From Aphis gossypii (lineage: Eukaryota; Arthropoda; Insecta; Hemiptera; Aphididae), in the NCBI RefSeq assembly GCF_020184175.1, contig NC_065531.1, forward strand, positions 23,333,213-23,397,212: 64,000 bases of DNA, read 5' to 3'. The translations under genes were made by a program, and so were the position numbers. Below, piece by piece: positions 1-13,025 of this stretch (position 1 is its first letter; each line of letters opens with the position of its first letter). The notes under the pieces were generated by a model. It was not told the DNA's origin, did not search any database, and saw only the letters and a list, made by a program, of their open reading frames with translations.

Positions 1-3000
1 ATTGAAACTCGCAAACTTTGGACAGTTTTTGAGGTTGTCGCCTCCATCCATCACCTAATGAAAAATCCAATCAAAGATCGATAAGTGAAAAATGTGTTAA
101 TTGAAACATACATACAAATATAAATCTACATACATGTAAAAGCAAATATTTTCAATAAAAATACATATTGTGGATTCATATGAATCATATTATTATAGTT
201 AATACTACATACCATGCAATATTTAAGTTTTCGAAAATTTAAAATCATACATTAAAAACATAAGTTAAAACAATATTTAAATTAATATTTATGCGATCTG
301 CTTAACGTACAAGCAGATGATTTAAAATTTACCTTAGTCTTACAACGAACATTATAGAATGAGTTGTATGACATATGCAGAATATAAATTCAAATTTATT
401 TTACATGCTTATTTTTTTTCTAATTATGTATTGTTAAAGTTGAACAAATTACATGAATGTAAAATATATGCATTAAAAAATAGTTCCCGTGAATTAAATT
501 TTCAATGACAATCCAAATCGTTGTGACATTTGATTAAAAATAATTGCTTACATTATAAATTGCATCTAATTTATAAATAATAATATTGATCTGTTTTATA
601 TTTAACAAAAGCTGGCAAGTTAATCAATTTTTTTAATTAGTTAAATTAAGTTAAGTTACTAAAAAAAAAAATATCTTTAAGTAAACATTTTTATCTTGTT
701 GAAAAGAAAATGACTAATTTTGGTATAGTATCATATAATATTCAATATTATTATTTTTAATTAACTGACCGTTTTCGTCCAAACGGTTAGGGCAATCACA
801 ACACAATAACATTTTAGTCATTGCGCTTACACAATGGTATTTTGTATTACAATATTATTTGATTTTATTACAAAAAGTAGCACAAATCAATGCAAAAAAA
901 AAAAGGTGATAAGTGCATATAACTCTGTTGTACATAAGGTATTGAGTGGTAATAATATATTATGGGTGTGTTAAATTTTAATTTAATGATATATTAATAT
1001 ACTATTATAATATTGCATACGAATAACAATATCACTAAGTATAATATTTGTGGTGTGTTTTTTGATATAGGTACCTAACTATATTAAAGTTATTTATATT
1101 ACTTTTATAATTAAAGAAGATTGATAATTTTTTTCAGAAAATATTGCATTTATTATAATAATAATATATATATTTATACAATATTAGCCTATTTAATTCA
1201 AATTAAAATTAAAAATTGAAATCGTTTTGTAAAAAACTTATAATAGTAAAAATAGATTTATACCTAATATAAATAGTTATGATAATTTAAAAGAAATCAA
1301 AAATGTCATTGCGTGTAGTAAAATTAATAATAATATAATATACCTACGTAAAAGTTTATAAAGTTCCAACAAATGTTTTCAAACTATAACAAAATAATTA
1401 GGTACCTAAATAAATTTATGGTTTTAGTATTTAGTATGAACTACTGTGGGGAATCTCATATACAATTTTAAAGACTTACATATAAAAATGAAAAGCTTTT
1501 ATGGATTTCTAACTACAAAATAGTTTAGCGATTTTTTGCAACACCCACAAATTCCATCAAAATTATAACTTCAAGTGCAAATAAAAAAAATTGATCCTAT
1601 GTATTTTTTTTTACAGGTTTAAGAACATATCTCATAAATATTTTTTCCTATTATAAAATTTATTTTCCGGAATATTATACTTTTGAACCCCCCTCCAAAG
1701 TATTATCTAGGTTCAATTTGTAATACTCTTAAATAGTAAAATGTGTTTTTAAACACTTTTAGTTATCATTAACTTTATTTATAATCCTTCCTCCTAACTG
1801 AGTCCAAACTTTCTCAAATTATTACTGTTTTATTATATTAATTGTATAATTAATATATAATGCATTTTGTAATAAAAGAAATTAATTATTAGTCTAAAAA
1901 TAAAAAATAACAATTATTCAAGTGCCGAGACTCAGATGACAACAATAATTTTTTCTATCTCTGTAATTAAACTATTTAAACAGTTTTAATATTATATTAT
2001 TTGAAAAATAAGTATAGAGTCAAATACATTCTTTTTAAAAATTCGTTTTTAATCGATGCGAAAATTAAAAATATACATTCAAGTTCTTATAAATCTTTTA
2101 ACACAATTTATCTACATTGTATTTGAATTATATTTTTGTAAGTGTGATATCGAAAACTATTGAATGTTTAAAAGATGGAATATTAATGAATAAATTATCC
2201 AATTTATTCATGAAAAAGTCTATATAATTTTAAATTTTAAATTAGGTACCTACTAAGTTATTATACAATCCTTAAAATAAAATGACTCAATAAAATATTT
2301 AATTGAATTATACAAAAATAAAAATTATTCAATTCCTTAACATTACGTTCTACATTGGTTTTTGAACAAGATAACATTTATCAAATTATGATACTTTAAA
2401 CTTTTAATAATCATTTATGATGTGTTGATACCGAATATCTACAATAGACGAAAACGATTTTTGTTAAACGAAAAAATTATAGACTTCGAAAATAAAAGAA
2501 AAAACCCATTGATTAATAGAGTAGCAAGTCGAATTTTATTAATAATGTTACAAATACTTATTTTAAATATTCATAAAAAAAAACGATTGCTTGTAAATAT
2601 CTAATTAGTTGTTAGTATACACTTTCACTTATTATATTTTTCAATATCATCAACTAATTTTTTAATTTAAAAAAATTGTATATTATATTTATAACTTATT
2701 TATATAAAATAGAGATCTAATAAGTATACATTGCGTATAGCGAACATTTGAATATCGTACTCATGGATATACAACTATATAAAAGTAAATAAATCAATAT
2801 CATGGGATAAAGTCAATGGTTTTGTAAATATTAAATACTTCAAACAGGAATACATTTAATGGTGTTTACATAAATCAGCGTGGTTCAGAAGATTTAAAAT
2901 TAAAATGGATCAATCTTAATAAATTGTTTTTTTTGTTTTATACATCGTATTTATTTGAATTGTAAGTTTTAACTACCTATACTTTAAATTGTTATTATTT

Positions 3001-3460
3001 AGAAAATCGTATTTAAATTATACGTGTCTTATTCTTAATATTTGTATATATTCTGTTTGGATTGTATTACTATAATATATTTATACACTTTAAAAAAGAT
3101 TATACATAATAATGAATAAAAATAATTAAATACTCCAGAACTATATTTAACTCAATATCTAAAATCTAAATCGTTTAAATAAAAAATATTTATAAAATTA
3201 CCGTGAAAAGTATAATATAATACATAAATATATTTTTGTTTGCAAATTTTATATTTAATAATTAAGCATACATCTACATCATATGTATATTGTATATATG
3301 CAATTCGTAATAGAATAAAACTTTTACCTACCTACCTATAATATTATTAAAAACCGTATGAATAACTAAATTATTTTATGAAATTAATAATTCATTCTTA
3401 ATAACTACTATTAAAAAATGGAATATATTAATGGTCTTAGTATTATAATTTTTATATTTA
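1..3460. other. AT-rich intergenic DNA, no gene seen
   Basis: No open frame here has recognisable protein character on either strand. The stretch consists of A/T runs, short TAGGTACCT-type words and scattered poly(A). Short frames such as the one at 2422-2604 are Lys/Ile/Asn-rich and look like chance translations of AT-rich DNA. Confidence 0.55.
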
Positions 3461-3467
3461 GGTGATT

Positions 3468-3900
3468 TTAATTTTAGGTTTTGAGTGGAGCCATACATTT
3501 ATTTATTTTACAATAATGACGCAGATGTTTTTCCTGTCTCGTTACTTTTGGAGGTAGTAAAAATGCTTCGATTTTCAATTTTGCGGTTAGTTTCTCATAT
3601 CAAATTGAATCCAATGAGTACTTTAAGGGTCAAAAATGAAATTTCCAGTACTTTTCAAGCTTATTTAAAGAAAGAAAAAAGAAAATGGAAATTTTTACGC
3701 TGATTAGTATTCGATAACAAGTTGAATTTTATTTTTTTAGCTTATTTCAAAAACGAATAACCGTAAATACTCGAAATTTTAATCAAATGCATAATATACT
3801 AGTATTTTATCTATATTAACTTTTTTAAAGCTATTTATAGACATTTAACATTTTCGATTTTTCTATAAGAGTTGATAAAACAATACACACTCAGTCAAAA
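3468..3900 (+). repeat. Decayed copy of the GATTCTGAGCGGAG-ended aphid repeat
   Basis: It starts with a degenerate terminus (TTTTGAGTGGAGCC) followed by the typical 'TTTATTTTACAATAATG' step. The interior words (a pentameric-looking TTTATAGACATTTAACATTTTCGATTTTTCT segment near 3830-3870) recur near 33125-33185. The frame at 3485-3703 lies wholly inside the repeat and is not a gene. The far end is not clear. Confidence 0.45.
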
Positions 3901-5460
3901 CCATTTTTTGGTATAAAAGGAAAGATCGAGTCCCAAAAAAAAAATTAATTTTTATTAAGACTAAATACTTTGGCCTAACTATGGCATGAATATCTAATAA
4001 GGTATTTGAAAATATAAACTTGAATAAATAAATTTTAAATAAACTGGATTTTGATCATGCTTAGAGTTGGATAATCACCATTCTTACTGAAAATTGTAAT
4101 TGTTGCGAATATTAAAATTAATTTTGTTAATAAATACAAGTATATACTAAGTATATTTAATACAATTAATACTTTAATACTATATAGTATATCGTCTATA
4201 TCTATATAAATTTATTTTAATCTTTCTGAAATCCGATCTTTTTATATAGAATGATAAATTATTTGCCATTTATTGTTAACAACGTTTTATATAAAAATCA
4301 ATAAATTACCTATTATCCAAGTCTGAAAAGTATCAAATTGTACTTAAAAATTATCAGAGAAAATAGATGCATTAATGAATAATCATTAATTTTTTTTTAA
4401 ACCAACCCGATATTACTTTTAAATTTGTGCTTATTTTTTCAAAAAAATAATATATTAATATCTTATATTTATTTCTATTTTTATAGTTTGAATAAATTAA
4501 TACATTATACGCAATACAAAAATGTAATAATAGATCAACAAATGAATTTATATTTAAAATTATTTTAGTATACAGTGAGTATTTAGTTATTCAATATAGG
4601 TACATTTATAATAATTAATAAATGTATACGTTAACATTAATTGTAATAGATATAATTTTTAATAGATAAATTAAAAATCCTATCTAATTCAATATTCATA
4701 TGTAACTATGTAAGTGATTTACATTTTTAGAACTGCGCAATGATTAATATTATCATATTGATACTATTGTCACTCAAGTACTTTAAATGGTAGTTATAAC
4801 ACAGTCAGAGCAATAATATCGCACTTCTAAAAGGACCATGCACGTTTTAAAGTATGGAAAAAAGTAGATAGGTAGACGAATAAGCGATATAATACCATGT
4901 GTCACCACTCGCCAACACCTGCAAGGAGCAGTAAATAAACGACAAAACCAAGCATAGTTTTTAAAAATGAATAAAAAATAAACATTATTTTAACATTAAA
5001 TTGATGTTTATCTAATGTTCAAACTACAGTTTTAGGATATATCAGTTTGATATAAATTCCCAGCACTTATAGCAACTATATATACCTTCTTTCAATTGGC
5101 CCCTTCAATTCGTTCAAATTATTACATAAATTGAGGAAGACATTTTTTTTTGTCATTAGTCATGCAATTAGTTATTTTTCAGTAGTAAGATAGGTGAGCT
5201 TTTAAAATAACGAGCTCTGAAAAGTTTTTCTCTATATACCTATTGTTCTTTGCGTGACAATTAGCATTGGAAAATAATTTATCAATTATTCAGTGTACAA
5301 CCGCAGGTAATTAATGTCTAATGATCCAATCACGTATCGGTACGTATATTATATGTTTTTATGCCCGTAGCATGTCTGAAGTTTAGAGCACAATAGAGTT
5401 AGTTATTTTTTGAATAGTCTGTACATACGCATGAGCCTAGCGTGGGGATGAATCGGACGG
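3901..5460. other. AT-rich intergenic DNA, no gene seen
   Basis: No coding-like frame, RNA gene or terminal repeat was recognised here. Confidence 0.5.
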
Positions 5461-5490
5461 CATAAATAAATAATTATATCAGTTACAGAG
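5461..5490 (+). promoter_or_regulatory. Candidate core promoter (TATA-like box plus initiator)
   Basis: An ATAAATAA box near 5463 lies roughly 17-20 bases upstream of an arthropod-type initiator word (ATCAGTTA, about 5478-5485). The spacing is a little short of the usual 25-30. It sits 5' of the GC-rich block described next, so it could start a plus-strand transcript. This is inference from words only. Confidence 0.25.
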
Positions 5491-5586
5491 TGCAGTTAAA
5501 GTGATGAAGTGCGAGAATCATAAAATCCTATATGAAATTTTATGTGCGACTTAAGCGTAAGTATAATATTATCATATACGCGTATT

Positions 5587-5613
<27 letters not shown>
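5587..5613. repeat. (TA)n simple repeat
   Basis: An uninterrupted run of about 13 TA dinucleotides lies at the 5' edge of the GC-rich block. Confidence 0.85.
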
Positions 5614-5617
<4 letters not shown>

Positions 5618-5780
5618 ATGTATATAATTGATCATAAACCTGTTGTTGACGCCGCCGCTGCTGGAGTATGTAGCTCGTCTCGTCCATACCGTCCTTCGAT
5701 GGCGCCACCAGGTATTCCTGGCTGGAGTTGGTCGAGCACATTGTGCCAGCTGTTGCCCACAATCTTGGAAAACTTCATAT

Positions 5781-6121
5781 ATGTGGTACGCAACGACCGC
5801 TGACGGGACCGCGCGAATTCGTATTGTAGCGGTGGCGGCGATAGCGTCGGCAGTACTGTTTGCGCTTGTCGTTTCGCGTCGAGATGAGAATGGCGTGAGG
5901 TATAGCACAGGTATATAGGTAGTGTATACGCGTGTAAATCGTAATGTGACGTACCCATATACTATAATATTATAATATTGTGTTTTTTTTTTTTTTTTTT
6001 AATAGACGACGACGGTTGTTGCTGTAGCGACGAGAGCGACTCGTTGCGGGTCGGCGGAAACTGTGCGAGGCGTGTTTTCCACAGTTTAGCGCTGCAGATA
6101 ATACTAGGTATAATACCATGA
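5781..6121 (+). CDS. Candidate two-exon 5' end of a small membrane-anchored protein (unidentified)
   Basis: I do not recognise this protein. The proposed exons are 5781-5910 and 6006-6121. The first begins MWYATTADGTARIR and continues into a hydrophobic stretch (about residues 15-32, IVAVAAIASAVLFALVVS) followed by RR, as in a type II signal anchor. The intron would be only 95 bp, with donor CAG|GTATAT and an acceptor preceded by an unbroken tract of about 20 T. The phase is maintained, giving STDDDGCCCSDESDS across the join. The frame ends at a TGA at 6119-6121 (81 aa). Alternatively it could splice from CTAG|GTATAA near 6113 to exons outside what I can recognise. GC content is far above the surroundings. 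The competing view is that the block is a GC-rich promoter/5' UTR: a minus frame (5632-5958) through the same DNA also looks protein-like (SLRTTYMKFSKIVGNSWHNV). Confidence 0.33.
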
Positions 6122-6700
6122 TGTATTATTATGTGCGCGGAGATAGGCAGCGAAGCTCCTCCCCACCACACTGACGCAAACCGCTTCCGTCAGATTTCCC
6201 ATCCGCGCTAGGTGGGTACACGCACAACAATAATAATATTAAAAACGATAACGCTCATTGCACATGTGTATCATATGATATTAAGCATTTATAATTATGA
6301 AGCTAATGATATAAAAATGTGTGTACATTAATAAAGTTGTACACGCGATTGTGATTCGTATTATTTCGATATATTTTTCTCAACACAACGAGCTGCACGT
6401 TCTGCATGGATGTAAAATGCGTTGCGCGAACGGCATACATATTATATGTTTTAAATTTTAATTGTGCAATAACATGCGTGTCAAGTACGTGAAAAAATTT
6501 GAGTGTATTCAAAATTTTCACAAACTCAGTGCCAAGTCATCCCTCGCAGTCCTTAAAATAAAGATAGACAAGTGAGTATAGGTACCGCAATCTGCTGTAA
6601 GTTAAGTGTCGAATGGGTTACTGTTATAATGTTAAATTTGAGTTAAATAATATACCATAATATTCGGAAAACGATTTTGAGTGAAAACGGTCAGTCAGAC
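6122..6700. other. Shoulder of GC-rich block, then AT-rich DNA
   Basis: GC-rich text continues to about 6225 (CTCCTCCCCACCACACTGACG) without a defensible frame. AT-rich sequence with no recognised feature follows. Confidence 0.4.
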
Positions 6701-6705
6701 TATAC

Positions 6706-7104
6706 CAGGGATGGCAAATAATGGCAAGTAAGAGATTTTCGATGGCACCCGAAAAACTTTTCAGATAATTTTTATTCCGTCAAAAAAATAGCAATTTCAT
6801 TGATAGAGATCTTCTCTTCAATTTATGTTTGTGAGACTGTGAGAGTGTCTTATCTGTATTAAATCATACTCATTCAAAGACTAGAAATAGATTAACCAAA
6901 AAAGATTCGGTAACATGTATTACCTTTCACGTAACAGTACCTATGTACAACCAGACGTAAAAAAACTTTCAAGCAATACGGAGCAAAAGATTTCTAACAT
7001 AGAATAATAATAATTCATTAGCTTTTTATGTTATTCAAATTTTTTTTTTTTTGAAAATTGTATCATAAATCGGCACGTTAAAAAAATCCAATTTAATATC
7101 CCTG
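6706..7104. mobile_element. Short TIR element (TATACCAGGGAT ends), copy 1
   Basis: The outer ends read TATACCAGGGAT and ATCCCTGGTATA, a 12-bp inverted pair around about 400 bp. The 3' half (TAGATTAACCAAAAAAGATT, then TTTCAAGCAATACGGAGCAA, then GGCACGTTAAAAAAATCCAATTT) recurs near 59775-60031, so this is a dispersed repeat. The CAGGGATGG end resembles hAT termini, but I see no clean 8-bp duplication. It carries no coding capacity. Confidence 0.55.
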
Positions 7105-8726
7105 GTATAACTATCACTAAGTATAAGTATTTCATGATATTATGTTTTTTGATATACCTATTAAAGTGATTTATTTTACTTTTAGTATTTCGGTAGTTTG
7201 GTATAATTTTTTTCCGAAAATATTGCATTTATTATATTATTAATATTTAACTATTATGTAATAATATATATTTATACCATATTATATCAATTTGTATAAT
7301 TACTTCAAAATATATAATAAAATATTTCTGTAATTCTGTTAATAACGTTAAACAGTAAAAATAAATGCATAGTATTAACTAGTTATATAATATTTAATTA
7401 TTATGTAAAAGTTTTAAGTTCCCACTAATAATGTTTTTAAATTATAACAAAATATTGTTACTTTTTATTTAAATAAGTAATTTTGTCCAAATGTTAACTT
7501 AACATGTTTATATATAAAAAAAATTAATGCATATTATGTTATACTTTCGATGTTTTTTAAATTACATTTCAAGTATTTTTACCCAGCGAACAATTTTATA
7601 AAATACATTTTTATTCATTATTTAAATAATTAAATGACTATAAAAAGACAATATATTTAAATAATTATATTATCTAAAAATAAAAACAAAAACAAGATTT
7701 GCAAAGAAACATTTTTTGTTCTTTTCAAGTTATTATGAAAAATGTTGTGAATTTTTACCTCTTTAAAGTATAACCTATGTTCAACTTTCTATTCGAAATT
7801 ACTCTTAATTCATTTTTTTGACTACTTATTGTATTTACAAAAAAATAAAAAATAAAAAAATACATCATTGTTAAGTCAATACATTTATTACACCACTAAA
7901 AATCTAAAAGTTTTCTGAGATTTAAAATGGGTTAAAATACATCGAAGAATTTAAGTAGTGCGATTTAATTTTGTTTACAGGAGTAGGATTTAGTTAAAAT
8001 TATTGGTAGCTCTCTGTTACATTAGCATAGCTGAATGATTATAATGGTGTTTGTGATTGGTAGTGGAGTTGAATGACGATGGTTGTTGAGGTTTTACTAC
8101 TTGAAATATTAATGTGTTTTGTGCCTCAGTTATTTGTCTATTATACATCATTTATAGTTGGCTGAATGCGCTCCTTCGTAAAGGATGTATTTTTCAGGTC
8201 TGGTGATTTTGGAGGACTATATGCATGATTTACCCCACATTTGACACACATAAAAGAATATACACAGTAGATTCGAGTATGATGGCTATAGTTTTGCAAA
8301 ATTTTATACTTTGATGTATATATATATATATATTATGTCAACTTTTGTAAGATTTTTTTTCTTTGATCTTTGTACATAAGTGCTGATAAAATATCACTAT
8401 CGCTTTCATTAAAATCGATAGTAACAAAGAAGAGGGTAGTAAGGTTTTCATTTGCTTATACTGACAGGATTAATAACATTTCTCATATAGTGTGACCTAT
8501 TTACTTTATATTGCTGATGTGATATCAGCCTCTGTAGTGGATAGATTAATGTCTCAATTTCAAACGCTTATCAGATTTTTACTGATATGTATGGTACTGT
8601 ACGCCATTATTTATTTTAAAAAATGTATTATTTTTTTTTAGTTAAGTACCTACCTACTTGGATTTTAAGATAAGTAGAATTTAATTTTCAAGATAAACTG
8701 TCCAGACCAATGATATCCTTAACAAG
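7105..8726. other. AT-rich intergenic DNA, no gene seen
   Basis: No coding frame or clear terminal repeats were seen. A (TA)n run lies near 8317-8332. Confidence 0.5.
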
Positions 8727-8730
8727 TTAA

Positions 8731-9107
8731 CCGCTATGTGTACCACTTTTGGTACATGATGGATTTGCCATTTGGGCTACCCCAAAAAGTAGTGAACTTG
8801 CCTCATTATTTTAAATTATAATTTTTTTTTTAAATTTTTTTTTTACCTAAAAAAATGAATTTATAAGATTTCAATGGGTTGGTTTAAATTTTTTTTTGTC
8901 TGATGGGCTTCGAAGTATTTTCATGTGTTAAAATTGTATTTATGTGTACCATAACTTACAGGTATACCTACATAACACTTTTTGGAAAATACTCCTGTAG
9001 TCCCGTGTACCAATAATGGTACACAAAAATTTATTGACAAGACAACAAGTGCACCAAAAATGGTACACGTAGCTCTAATAGTAATGTACTGAAAAATGAC
9101 GAAGCAG
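8731..9107. mobile_element. piggyBac-type MITE flanked by TTAA
   Basis: TTAA at 8727-8730 and 9108-9111 bounds a 377-bp segment, and the flanks on both sides are near mirror images (CTTAACAAGTTAA and TTAACATGTTAAG). Inward from the ends the words CCGCTATGTGTACCA and, reversed, CTGCTTCGTC are followed by repeated GTGTACCAnnnnTGGTACA palindromes. One copy lies at 8738-8757, one near 9004-9022 and one near 9051-9068. A TTAA target and short inverted ends are the hallmark of piggyBac. No transposase frame remains. Confidence 0.55.
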
Positions 9108-9111
9108 TTAA

Positions 9112-11168
9112 CATGTTAAGATTTTAAAGTTGTTTAGTAATCAAATGTAGTCGATGACGCTTTAATATAATATAATATTATGTACAAGGCAAAAATATTT
9201 CTGTGTATTATTAGTGGTATTTGATTGCCCCTGATTTGAGTTTTTGATGGGCCATCAATTTTGAGTGGTGAAAAGTTTTAAATTTTCTATACTTATCATT
9301 GGCGGCGATTGCGACAAAGAAGTGGATGAAGTTAAGAAACTTTTATTTTCATCATTTTTTTCTTTGTAGTGATAACTTAATTATTTACAATTCTAATCGG
9401 TGATAATGTGATACGACGGTCCCAGTCAACATAGCATAGGTGTTATTATCTACAGTCCTAAGGTCACCACGAATGACGATACATATAATATTGTAGTCTA
9501 TTATAATTTCAAAAGTGTACAAATATAATATAATGTAACTGTATAAATTTAACTCAATAAGTTTTGTGATAATAAAAATATTACTACTCTTTGATATTAT
9601 TATTCATAGGAATCTTTTATCTTACTGCAGATATGTGTGTTAATTAGAGCGGCTTTAAGTCACAAACTTTGAAAAACAGTCAATCAAATTTATTTGTTAC
9701 GATGGAACATAATATTGTCACAACACACAATTTTACGTATTCATGAAGGCGGTTACATCAGTACGGACGACACATCAGTTAACATTTTCCTTTAAGACTA
9801 TACACCAAAAAGGGTAATAATAAATAAGTAAACGCTAGTAAATAAACCAATACATAAAATAAACTATAATATTACATATTAATAGCGGTTTATTCGATGG
9901 AAGTATAAATTCTATCAACATGACCTTGGTTTTATTCAAGTATAATCATAAATGAATAACTAATTTAGTGCCGGGTAAGAGGAGCACACATGAGGCAGAT
10001 GCGAAACATTTTGTTTTTTTTGCGACAGCGAAAACAAAAGTTTTGAGGTTTTTTAATTAAAATATGACCAACTTATACCATAAACCTATTCACATTGTTT
10101 TACGGTAATGTGGTATTAAGTATTGATTCAACAGTTAATAACGCAATATTAGGTATGATATGATATATATAAATATATTATATACATTATTATAAAAATT
10201 AAATATTAATAATATTTATAAAAACAATGTTGTAGTCAAACATTAAAATACATTGAATAAACATACTGTACTTTATACTAAAAGTAAAATAAATTTATCA
10301 AAAAACATAACATGAAATATACTTAATGATAAAAGCTGTCAGATCGTATCTTCCCAGAATTGTTTTTGTATATAATTGTATATCATTGAATTCAAATAAA
10401 GCTAATCATACAACACCTTATGTACAGCATTTCGGTGTCCATGGGCTACTTGCTTACCTTTCTTATCATATAATATTACTATAATGAATTTTTCTTCGCA
10501 TATTCATATATTTTTTCTGTAATTATTTTAAGGAATACGTAGTTTTTTATATTTATTATATTTAATATTTTTTTGAAACGTCAATAAATACAAACATTTT
10601 TAGACGTTTACTGTATAACAAATAATATACTGTTGAACTTTGAATGAAACGCCTTAGGGCTATTAGTATAAAATACTAAAACTAACGAAATTGTCATCGA
10701 TTAGTTGTTATCATTAAGCGGGCAATGATAATATTATCATAGGTATGATATTATAAACACCTTGAAATAGTAAATATTGATCGTAAAAGTAGTAAAAATT
10801 TAAATAGAAGCTTATCTTAATAATAAGTTGTAATTGTACGATTCAACTAGTAGTCACTAATTTGAGACAACCTTTGGGAGTATAACGGAATTTCAAATTT
10901 CCAATAAAAACCAAAAATTTTATAAGATGCTGTGAAAGATTCCGTGAGAATCCGCTACTGTTTAACAATTCAAGTTCATCAGTTTATTGTATTAAAACAT
11001 TACATTTAATAAATCAGTGTTTATACGACGTACAATATATAATTGAATTTAAAAAAAATATTTTTTTTTTCACATAATGTTTAATAGATACGTAATTAAG
11101 TAATACATTATAGTATAATATAGCCATTTAGAAATTAATATATAATCTATAAGATATAGATATTAATC
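9112..11168. other. AT-rich intergenic DNA with one repeat fragment
   Basis: No gene was seen. At about 10296-10370 a piece reading AACATGAAATATACTTAATG and then AGATCGTATCTTCCCAGAATTG matches the 3' end of the GATTCTGAGCGGAG-type repeat (compare 58268-58325). Its matching 5' end is not visible. Confidence 0.45.
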
Positions 11169-11169
11169 C

Positions 11170-11420
11170 AGTGGTTCCTAAACTTTTACAACCATTAGCA
11201 CCCTTAAAAATAGTTTTTGTTTCGCGGACCCCCAAAATGTAATTAATAAATTTGTTTAAAAAAACAAATTTTAATCAAAATTATAATAATATTTTTTTAA
11301 ATACATCTTGGAGGACCTTAAAATGGCTTAAATATTGCCTTAAAAATTTTTTTGGTAACGCTGTATTAATTTATATTAATAAATGTAAGAGAAAGTACTA
11401 TAATTTTCAGGCAGCGTAAT
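11170..11420 (+). mobile_element. hAT-type element fragment
   Basis: The CAGTGGTTCCTAAACTTTTA end at 11171 matches the widespread hAT terminal pattern CAGTGGTTC(T/C)(C/T)AAACTT. It is followed by GCGGACCCCCAAAATG. The opposite terminus was not found, so the 3' limit is approximate. Confidence 0.45.
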
Positions 11421-12458
11421 AATGATTTATTATTATTTTTTGAACTTGGGAATAAAATTAAAAATTCTAAATCATAATTTTGAAGTCGAAAATATTTTAT
11501 CGTCATTAAGGACACTCTCATAGTCAGTACTAAATAGGTGGGTGATAAAAAATCAATTAATTACTTTATTTCTTTCTAAGTTAAATCTATTATTGACTGG
11601 ACACGATAAATCCTTTACACACCTGGGACCAAAAAACACAAAGACGAAAATTATTACTGTTGGACAAAATTACAATTGGACTTAATTCGTTAGACCAAAC
11701 GTCTGTCAAACGTAGTAAGTAGTAAGCTAGTAAGCACCTATATAAAATATATATTTATCTACCTCCATTTAAATTGCTTTTAAAGAAATATTTTGACAAA
11801 ACCTTTTGGAAATTCCAAAAAAATAACCCGTTATTCATGATGTACCTATAGATTAGGTTAAAAATAAATTATTACGATTAAAAACCTCTTGTGGTTGACT
11901 TAATCACGTAACCTCTAATTAGTCTAATTCCTATATATTTTTTTAAAGAGCCTGTTTTTATAAATGCTGTATTAGATATATTGTCAATTTAAATTTAAAA
12001 ACAATGAAAAATATAAATAGTATAAATTATGGTATATAAACTTTAAAGCTTCAGCCTTTAGGTCATCAATTTTTCAATAGTTTAAAGACATAAATACATA
12101 ATATAAAAATAAATGAAGGGATACCTAAAAATTAGGTAATTAAAGTATTAAATACTTCAACGAAATCAATCTATATACATTATACAATATACATATAGGA
12201 GACGGCCCCTATTCACTCATCAACGCCCAGACCAAACCGCTGGGTCTAGAGACTTGAAATTTTGTACAGAGGTTCCTTGAGCAATGTAAGGGCGCACTAA
12301 GAAAGGATTTTTCGAAATCCACATTTTAAAGGGTTGCTCAAACGGGGATTTTGAGATTTACGATGGAAATTTTGTTTTTAATTTTTGTTTATAAATGGTT
12401 GCTATAACAACTTGATTTATGTGTTAACACATTTATCACTTTATTATTACAGCTAATT

Positions 12459-12664
12459 TTTTTTTTTTTTTTTTTTAATACACCCGCGGCAACTTTAGGC
12501 CATTGGGGATGGGTTAGGTTTTTTAATCGGTTTTTTTTACTATAAGGTTGGGGACGGTAGGGAGAAACACGTGTGTGTGTTGTGGCAGAATTTCTAATGG
12601 GGCACCCGTAGGTTTCTGCCATGCCCCGGGGGGGGGGGGGGATGGCGGCACTTATTCTCCGGAC
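12459..12664 (-). mobile_element. Short poly(A) retroposon inserted in the Helitron
   Basis: On the minus strand a 206-bp unit starts GTCCGGAGAATAAGTGCCGC and ends in a long poly(A). It is flanked by a perfect 13-bp direct repeat, ATTACAGCTAATT, at 12446-12458 and 12665-12677. Poly(A) plus a 13-bp duplication indicates target-primed reverse transcription. No tRNA-type A and B boxes are obvious. The minus frame through it (MAETYGCPIRNSATTHTRVS, later HPQWPKVAAGVL) looks like the end of a LINE ORF, so a 5'-truncated LINE is as likely as a SINE. A G13 run lies at about 12628-12640. Confidence 0.7.
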
Positions 12665-13025
12665 ATTACAGCTAATTATTATGTATAAAAACATGATAAC
12701 ATGAAGTCGTAAAATACTCTACGCATTTACGCATACACGAGGACAAGGTGTTTTACTTATTATTTTCGAATATTAATTATTAATGCGTCTTCATATGCGC
12801 ACCCCAGTTTATGTACGGTTATTTTTAATTCTTATCTAAAATTGTTTAAATTCTTACAAATTAATAAAAACTAATTAATATGGTTGTCGAATGTGAGCTG
12901 GTGGCAGCAGGACAATTATTGTTGGTATTTATTGAGGTGTACCTCAATGATGAACTGTATGAAAAATTTGGATCAGAAAGTAACCAAGATTGCAAGTTAA
13001 AGCTCTGCACAAAAATGTAATAAAC

